Source: a bacterium (GTDB lineage: Bacteria; Krumholzibacteriota; Krumholzibacteriia; LZORAL124-64-63). Taken from it: a stretch of 44,918 bases of DNA. How positions within the stretch are numbered: position 1 is the stretch's first letter; each line of letters opens with the position of its first letter. Below, piece by piece: positions 40,737 to 44,918 of the stretch. The position numbers and the translations under genes are program-made. Below the pieces are notes generated by a model. The model did no database searches and was not told where the DNA came from. It was given only the letters and a program-made list of their open reading frames with translations. Location of the stretch: contig JAAEOA010000408.1 of assembly GCA_024223715.1 (NCBI GenBank), forward strand, positions 1 to 44,918. The letters run 5' to 3'.

Positions 40737-43700
40737 ATGACGCCATTTTTCCGAAATTTCCATTTTCCCATGCCACCCAAAATATTGGTGGCATGGTTTC
40801 TTTTGTGCGCCATTTTTGTTTCCGGACAGGCAAAAGCTCAACATTATCTTATCAAAACCTATCAAGAATGGGATGGCATGCCCACCAACCCTGTTTTTGA
40901 TGCCACCCAGGACAGCCTTGGACATATGTGGTTCACTACCCGTGTGGGATTGGTATCATATGACGGCCAGGATTGGTCAAATCAGAATTTTGGTTATTTG
41001 GCATCGGCACAGGTGCATACAAAACTGCTCTCCGATACCTGGGGCCACTTCTGGGGAGTTGCCTCCCAGGATCCATTGCGCTTCTACCACAAAAAAAATG
41101 AAATTTGGCAGACTCACTTTTACCCGGACATGGAATTCAGGAATTATTTAATCACAGGTTTGGAAATTCTGAATCGGGACCCGGGATCTTTCCTTGCTGT
41201 TACTTCAACTTATCGGGGACAAGTTATTTCTTTCGATGGTGAAGTATGGGATTTCCAGGATCTATCCTCCCGCGTTAATGCCATAACCACCACCGAACTG
41301 GTCGGCTCCACTCTTTATCTGGCCACTTCCAATGGTCTTTTCTTTCGGGACCTGAACGTTAAAAACAGCTCCTTTGAAAAGGCAACCCAGCTTCCGCCGG
41401 GACCCATCACCCATTTGGCAAAAATTGAAGATACTTCCACTCTCTGGGTTGTAGGCCCTCATTGGTTAGGCCAGTTAACCAGCGGTACACTTAAAATTCT
41501 GGCTGAAAATCTGGACATAACCCCCCTTCGCCCAGATAGCGGTACCACGGCTTTAGCCGAAGGGAAGAATGGAATCTACTTCGGTGATCTGGCCAGTACT
41601 CACTTTTTCCATACTTCCATCGGTTTGGAAATTCTGACAAAAAAAAATGGATTAATTGCTGACGGTTGCACCAGTTTTTTCCGGGACCGGGAGAATAATA
41701 TCTGGATTACCAGTACCCGGGGCCTTAGCAAACTGGTCAGCCGCCGTTTTGCGGGCTATAACCTGGAAACCGGCCTTTTGGAAGATGAAGTCAGTGCCAT
41801 ATTGGAACGCCGAAATGGAGATCTGGTTCTGGGCCAGCAAGGCGGACTAAGTATTGTTTCCGAAGGGATATCCAACCGTCGTTTCAAGAATACACCTCGT
41901 GCTCTGGCCCGGGTCATGGATTTGCTTGAAGATCCTCAGGGCAACTTGTGGATCGCCGCCAATCGACGGGGACTTGGCCGCCTCAACTCCGATGATTCCA
42001 TTACCTGGTTTGCAGAGTCCGATGGTCTTGGCTTCGGTATTTATGCCCTTCATCTGGATTCAAACAATACTCTCTGGGTTGGAACCAGTAAGGGGCTGTT
42101 TTTCAAAAGCGGACCAGAGTTTAAACGCTTCACTCTACCTACAACAGAATCAAATTTCCAACCCATGATTCGAAGCATAGCCCCTGGGCCCGATGACTCT
42201 TTTTATTTGGCCACACCCCACCTGGGTATTTTGAAGCATGATCAGGGTAAGATCACCATCATTCGGCCATTATTAGACCAAGAAGGCCGAAATACTTTTT
42301 ATTGTCTTGCACGCCCTGATTCCTCTATCTGGGTCGGAACCTCTGAAGGCCTTTTTGTAGTGGAAGATAACAAATTGGTCAGGAGTTCACATCCGGTCCC
42401 CATAATTACCGATGCCATTTATAGCATGATTCAAGATTCTCAGGATCGCGTCTGGTTTGGCACTGATCACGGTGTATTCAAGTGGAATGGCCGGGACTTA
42501 CGAAACTACACACGCCTGGATGGCCTTCTGGGAAATGAGGCCAACCGCCAGGGGCTTTTTGAAGCTTCAGACAAGACCATCTGGATTGGTACTGACAGCG
42601 GTGCCTCCCAGTACTTCGATATTTTTGATCAACCTGCTTCAGGCAATCCAGGCCTTCAAATCACAGAAATCCGCATCAACCAAAACCCATTCTCCCCCAC
42701 TAAAAACCACCTTTTTCAGGAGCCTCTCCATTCTCTGGAATTCAATTTCAAAGGCATTTCTTTCCTCGATGAGAACAACATTCAATTCCGGACCCGACTG
42801 CTGAATTACGAAAATAATTGGAATGTTTCCGATCGATTCACCGCCCCCAATCACAAATATATTAATGTTCCCGCCGGCAGGTATCAATTCCAGGTTCAAG
42901 CCATCCGACAGGATGGAATCAATAGCAAAATCATCAAGTCCGGTTGGATCACAATTAAACCGGCTTTCCGGGATCGCTGGTACATTCGAACTCTGTTTGG
43001 AATGCTGGTGCTTGCCGTCATATGGACCGTCTTAGCCTTAATTTCCGGCAAAAGATACGCCCATCGTCTGGAGGAAGAAGTTCTCATTCAAACTAAAGAG
43101 TTGCGCCTTTCCGAAGAAACAACCAGATCTGAATCTCAGCGCCTGGCCGCTACTTTGAAAAACATTTCCGATGGTGTTTTGGCTGTAGATTTTGAGGGGG
43201 TTATTGTTCTGGCCAATGCTGCATCCGGTAAAATTCTCAAACAACGCCAAGCCGATATTCTGGGAAAAAAACAACAGGACATTTTACCACTGAAACCCGA
43301 TAGCATCATCGGTCCCCAGCGCATTGCCCATCCTGACAACCCTCTGCGAATTTTGGAAGTTTCATCGGCTGTGGTGGGACCGGCTCTAGATCAGCCTGAT
43401 CCTTTAAACGGTGCCCGGGTCATCGCTTTCAGAGATATTACTGACCAGCTTCATCAGGAAGAAGACCGAATCCGCACCCAGAAATTGGAATCGTTAGGCG
43501 TTTTTGCCGGAGGCCTGGCTCACGACTTTAACAATCTGCTGACAGTCATGCTGGGAAATTTGAGTGTCCTGGAAACCAGTGAAAACCTTTCGAATCAGGA
43601 ATTTGAAATGCTTACCCTGGTTAAAGATGCTTCCAAACGCGCCCAAAACCTGACCCGTCAATTGCTTACTTTTGCCATGGGTGGCGAGCCCCTGTTGGAA

Positions 43701-44138
43701 AAAGCCTCTTTGGGATCCATACTGCGTCAGTCGGTAGAATTTGCCCTTAGTGGTTCCAATGTCTCATGCAATCTGGACCTACCTGAAAACCTGTGGCCCG
43801 TTGTGGTGGATCCTGGACAAATTGACCAGGTTTTTACCAATTTGGTCCTCAATGCAGCGCAGGCCATGCCCAAAGGCGGCACTCTTCAGGTTATTGCCCA
43901 GAATATTGGGTCAGAAAGCCGCCGAATGATTCTTGTGGAAATTATTGACGAAGGCCATGGCATTCCTCCAGAAAATCTTTCTCGAATTTATGACCCATAT
44001 TTTTCCACCAAAGAAATGGGCAGTGGATTGGGCTTGGCGATTGCCTATTCCATCATCAGCCGCCATGGCGGACACATTACAGTGGAATCGGATGTGGGCA
44101 TCGGTTCAGTTTTCAGAGTTTTCCTGCGAGCTGAATAA
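40737..44138 (+). CDS. Two-component sensor kinase with Reg_prop propeller and Y_Y_Y domain
   Basis: 1133 residues from ATG 40737 (AGGATC 6 bases upstream). Signal/anchor helix (about 15-35), then a periplasmic seven-plus-bladed propeller of Reg_prop repeats (DSLGHMWFTTRVGL, DRENNIWITSTRGL, DPQGNLWIAANRRGL, DSNNTLWVGTSKGL, DSQDRVWFGTDHGV). A Y_Y_Y domain covers about 650-735 (FNFKGISFLDENN, APNHKYINVPAGRYQFQVQA). A membrane helix lies near 752-774, then a coiled coil, a PAS domain (about 795-900), a kinase with phospho-His929 in GGLAHDFNNLLT and a HATPase (DEGHGIPP, GSGLGLAIAYS). It has no receiver domain and no DNA-binding domain, unlike Bacteroides hybrids. No partner regulator is adjacent. 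It is divergent from the TRAP operon. Confidence 0.92.
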   Translation: MTPFFRNFHFPMPPKILVAWFLLCAIFVSGQAKAQHYLIKTYQEWDGMPTNPVFDATQDSLGHMWFTTRVGLVSYDGQDWSNQNFGYLASAQVHTKLLSDTWGHFWGVASQDPLRFYHKKNEIWQTHFYPDMEFRNYLITGLEILNRDPGSFLAVTSTYRGQVISFDGEVWDFQDLSSRVNAITTTELVGSTLYLATSNGLFFRDLNVKNSSFEKATQLPPGPITHLAKIEDTSTLWVVGPHWLGQLTSGTLKILAENLDITPLRPDSGTTALAEGKNGIYFGDLASTHFFHTSIGLEILTKKNGLIADGCTSFFRDRENNIWITSTRGLSKLVSRRFAGYNLETGLLEDEVSAILERRNGDLVLGQQGGLSIVSEGISNRRFKNTPRALARVMDLLEDPQGNLWIAANRRGLGRLNSDDSITWFAESDGLGFGIYALHLDSNNTLWVGTSKGLFFKSGPEFKRFTLPTTESNFQPMIRSIAPGPDDSFYLATPHLGILKHDQGKITIIRPLLDQEGRNTFYCLARPDSSIWVGTSEGLFVVEDNKLVRSSHPVPIITDAIYSMIQDSQDRVWFGTDHGVFKWNGRDLRNYTRLDGLLGNEANRQGLFEASDKTIWIGTDSGASQYFDIFDQPASGNPGLQITEIRINQNPFSPTKNHLFQEPLHSLEFNFKGISFLDENNIQFRTRLLNYENNWNVSDRFTAPNHKYINVPAGRYQFQVQAIRQDGINSKIIKSGWITIKPAFRDRWYIRTLFGMLVLAVIWTVLALISGKRYAHRLEEEVLIQTKELRLSEETTRSESQRLAATLKNISDGVLAVDFEGVIVLANAASGKILKQRQADILGKKQQDILPLKPDSIIGPQRIAHPDNPLRILEVSSAVVGPALDQPDPLNGARVIAFRDITDQLHQEEDRIRTQKLESLGVFAGGLAHDFNNLLTVMLGNLSVLETSENLSNQEFEMLTLVKDASKRAQNLTRQLLTFAMGGEPLLEKASLGSILRQSVEFALSGSNVSCNLDLPENLWPVVVDPGQIDQVFTNLVLNAAQAMPKGGTLQVIAQNIGSESRRMILVEIIDEGHGIPPENLSRIYDPYFSTKEMGSGLGLAIAYSIISRHGGHITVESDVGIGSVFRVFLRAE

Positions 44139-44220
44139 ACGTACATAAACCACCGGCACATGCGGGTTTCTTTCGATGGTTGTTTATGATTTGTTACATT
44201 TTTGTATTAATTTTAGCCAA

Positions 44221-44601
44221 ATGAATTATGATCCACTCATGAATTTTCTAAACCAGCTGGCCATAAATTACCGAAACTCACGCGCCATCCTGATGGCAGT
44301 GATGTTGTTTGCCGCCATTGGCGCTATGCAGTGGCTGCGTTGCAATCCCATGGTCGGCAGAGAACCCATATCCGCCCGGGTCCTTTCCATTGAGGCCGAA
44401 CAAATTCAACCCCACGGAACTGGCGGCATGCAATGCCGGGTTGTTGTCATCACGGCCGACAGCGTCAAAGTTGAACTTTTATTGCCCCAGCCGGTTCCTC
44501 AAGTTGGCGACAACATTCCGTTGATGGTTGAAGAATATAAAAGCGGCGATAAATCCTATTATCTGGATTTTCAGAAATGGATGATGGATGGCCCTTCATG
44601 A
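44221..44601 (+). CDS. Small membrane-anchored protein, unknown function
   Basis: 126 residues if ATG 44221 is used; starts at 44176 (141 residues) or 44239 are also possible, and none has a good ribosome site. One membrane helix (SRAILMAVMLFAAIGAMQWL, about residues 20-39) is followed by an extracytoplasmic beta-rich domain: ARVLSIEAEQIQPHG, CRVVVITADSVKVELLLPQP, VGDNIPLMVEEY and KSYYLDFQKWMMDG. The fold looks like a small OB- or NfeD-like beta domain, but I do not recognise the family. The compositional pattern matches its neighbours, so it is probably a real gene. Confidence 0.55.
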   Translation: MNYDPLMNFLNQLAINYRNSRAILMAVMLFAAIGAMQWLRCNPMVGREPISARVLSIEAEQIQPHGTGGMQCRVVVITADSVKVELLLPQPVPQVGDNIPLMVEEYKSGDKSYYLDFQKWMMDGPS

Positions 44602-44633
44602 TGGGCCCACCACCACCAACCGTCCTTTAAGTT

Positions 44634-44789
44634 AATTCCTGACGGGACATCTGCCCCATCCGGATGCCGGCCGTCTCATCGGAATTCATGGGTTCCAGTG
44701 GCAAGCCTCTCATTGACAAGAGTTTTGACTCGCCGAACCTGGGTGTCAAAAACTTCCAGTCGGGCTGGGCCGTTTGTCTGGTTGGATTC
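44634..44789 (-). pseudogene. Remnant of a FlgD-like C-terminal Ig domain
   Basis: Read on the minus strand in one frame, this encodes GPARLEVFDTQVRRVKTL, then VNERLATGTHEFR, a TGA (44676-44678), then DGRHPDGADVPSGI. This matches the FlgD-like Ig domain that ends many secreted proteins in FCB-group phyla (pattern: hydrophobic-V-D-GR-V-tL-G-H-WDGR-G-V-SG-YF). The TGA sits exactly where the invariant Trp (TGG) belongs. Another TGA (44790-44792) precedes it, and the terminal YFY strand is missing. It is therefore decayed. TGA is a normal stop elsewhere in the window. Confidence 0.65.
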
Positions 44790-44810
44790 TCATCCCTGGC
44801 AACTTGAAAG

Positions 44811-44918
44811 TTACTGTATTGTATGAGCTTCAGGTGGCAAGTGAGTCAGGAAATATTCCTGCATGGCTCGTTGCCATCGTTCAAAATACACTCCCTGGAG
44901 CCAATGGTTTTGGCCCGG
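44811..44918 (-). CDS. C-terminal fragment of an unidentified protein
   Basis: The last 35 codons of a minus-strand frame that enters from beyond the window, ending at TAA 44811-44813. The visible residues (NHWLQGVYFERWQRAMQ, then EYFLTHLPPEAHTIQ) are aromatic- and charge-rich and look like true coding sequence, probably an amphipathic helix plus a short tail. I cannot assign a family from this length. It shares a frame with the FlgD-like remnant but is separated from it by two stops. Confidence 0.45.
   Translation of the reverse strand, partial: PGQNHWLQGVYFERWQRAMQEYFLTHLPPEAHTIQ

Noticed and set aside
44676..44678. TGA in place of Trp could mean TGA is read as tryptophan.
   Set aside because: TGA ends many intact genes here, including the GTGA and ATG-overlap stops of the envelope, TRAP and efflux operons, so the standard code applies.
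1..44918. Mobile elements, CRISPR arrays, tRNA or rRNA genes.
   Set aside because: No transposase, integrase, terminal inverted repeats, spaced repeat arrays or cloverleaf sequences were seen; gaps between genes are mostly short and filled by terminators.

Overview
The window reads as chromosomal DNA of a free-living Gram-negative bacterium that is not a standard model species. It carries OprB-like, OmpA-like and other beta-barrel outer-membrane proteins, several lipoproteins, LPS-type glycosyltransferases and an RND efflux pump. A DUF3078 protein, a Reg_prop/Y_Y_Y propeller kinase and the decayed remains of a FlgD-like C-terminal Ig domain point to the FCB side of the tree (Bacteroidota, Latescibacterota, Krumholzibacteriota and similar candidate phyla). 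The lineage is inference. Base composition looks close to half GC throughout. I see no tRNA, rRNA, CRISPR array, insertion sequence or phage gene.

Layout. 1-2.2 kb: tail of a sodium/solute symporter, a small secreted protein whose frame is broken twice, and a two-gene envelope unit (beta-barrel plus DUF4136 lipoprotein). 2.4-5.5 kb: OprB-like porin, cation diffusion facilitator and Na+/Ca2+ exchanger. 5.6-10.7 kb: DEDDh exonuclease, transketolase-family enzyme, phospholipase-D-like lipoprotein and isochorismatase-family hydrolase. 10.7-12.7 kb: DUF3078 protein and MscS channel. 12.9-19.1 kb: a tightly coupled minus-strand envelope operon (ychJ-like, POTRA/barrel protein, MDR oxidoreductase, GT2, GT9, OmpA-like), with three successive 4-bp gene overlaps. 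19.2-24.4 kb: OPT transporter, hybrid histidine kinase and peptidase T.

24.5-27.5 kb holds the most interesting regulatory region. A sigma-54 enhancer-binding protein with a PAS sensor is divergent from thioredoxin. Between them are three evenly spaced dyads and a -24/-12 sigma-54 promoter facing thioredoxin, followed by a possible leader peptide whose stop overlaps the thioredoxin start codon. This suggests a dedicated sigma-54 switch for thioredoxin; it is inferred from sequence only.

27.6-30.5 kb: two convergent alkaline-phosphatase-superfamily genes, a DUF455 ferritin-like protein and a small barrel protein. 30.6-36.5 kb: an OMF-MFP-RND tripartite efflux operon. 36.7-40.6 kb: a TRAP transporter operon led by a TatT-type lipoprotein (TPAT architecture). 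40.7-44.1 kb: a divergent propeller sensor kinase. 44.2-44.9 kb: a small membrane protein, a FlgD-like pseudogene fragment and the C-terminus of an unidentified minus-strand gene.
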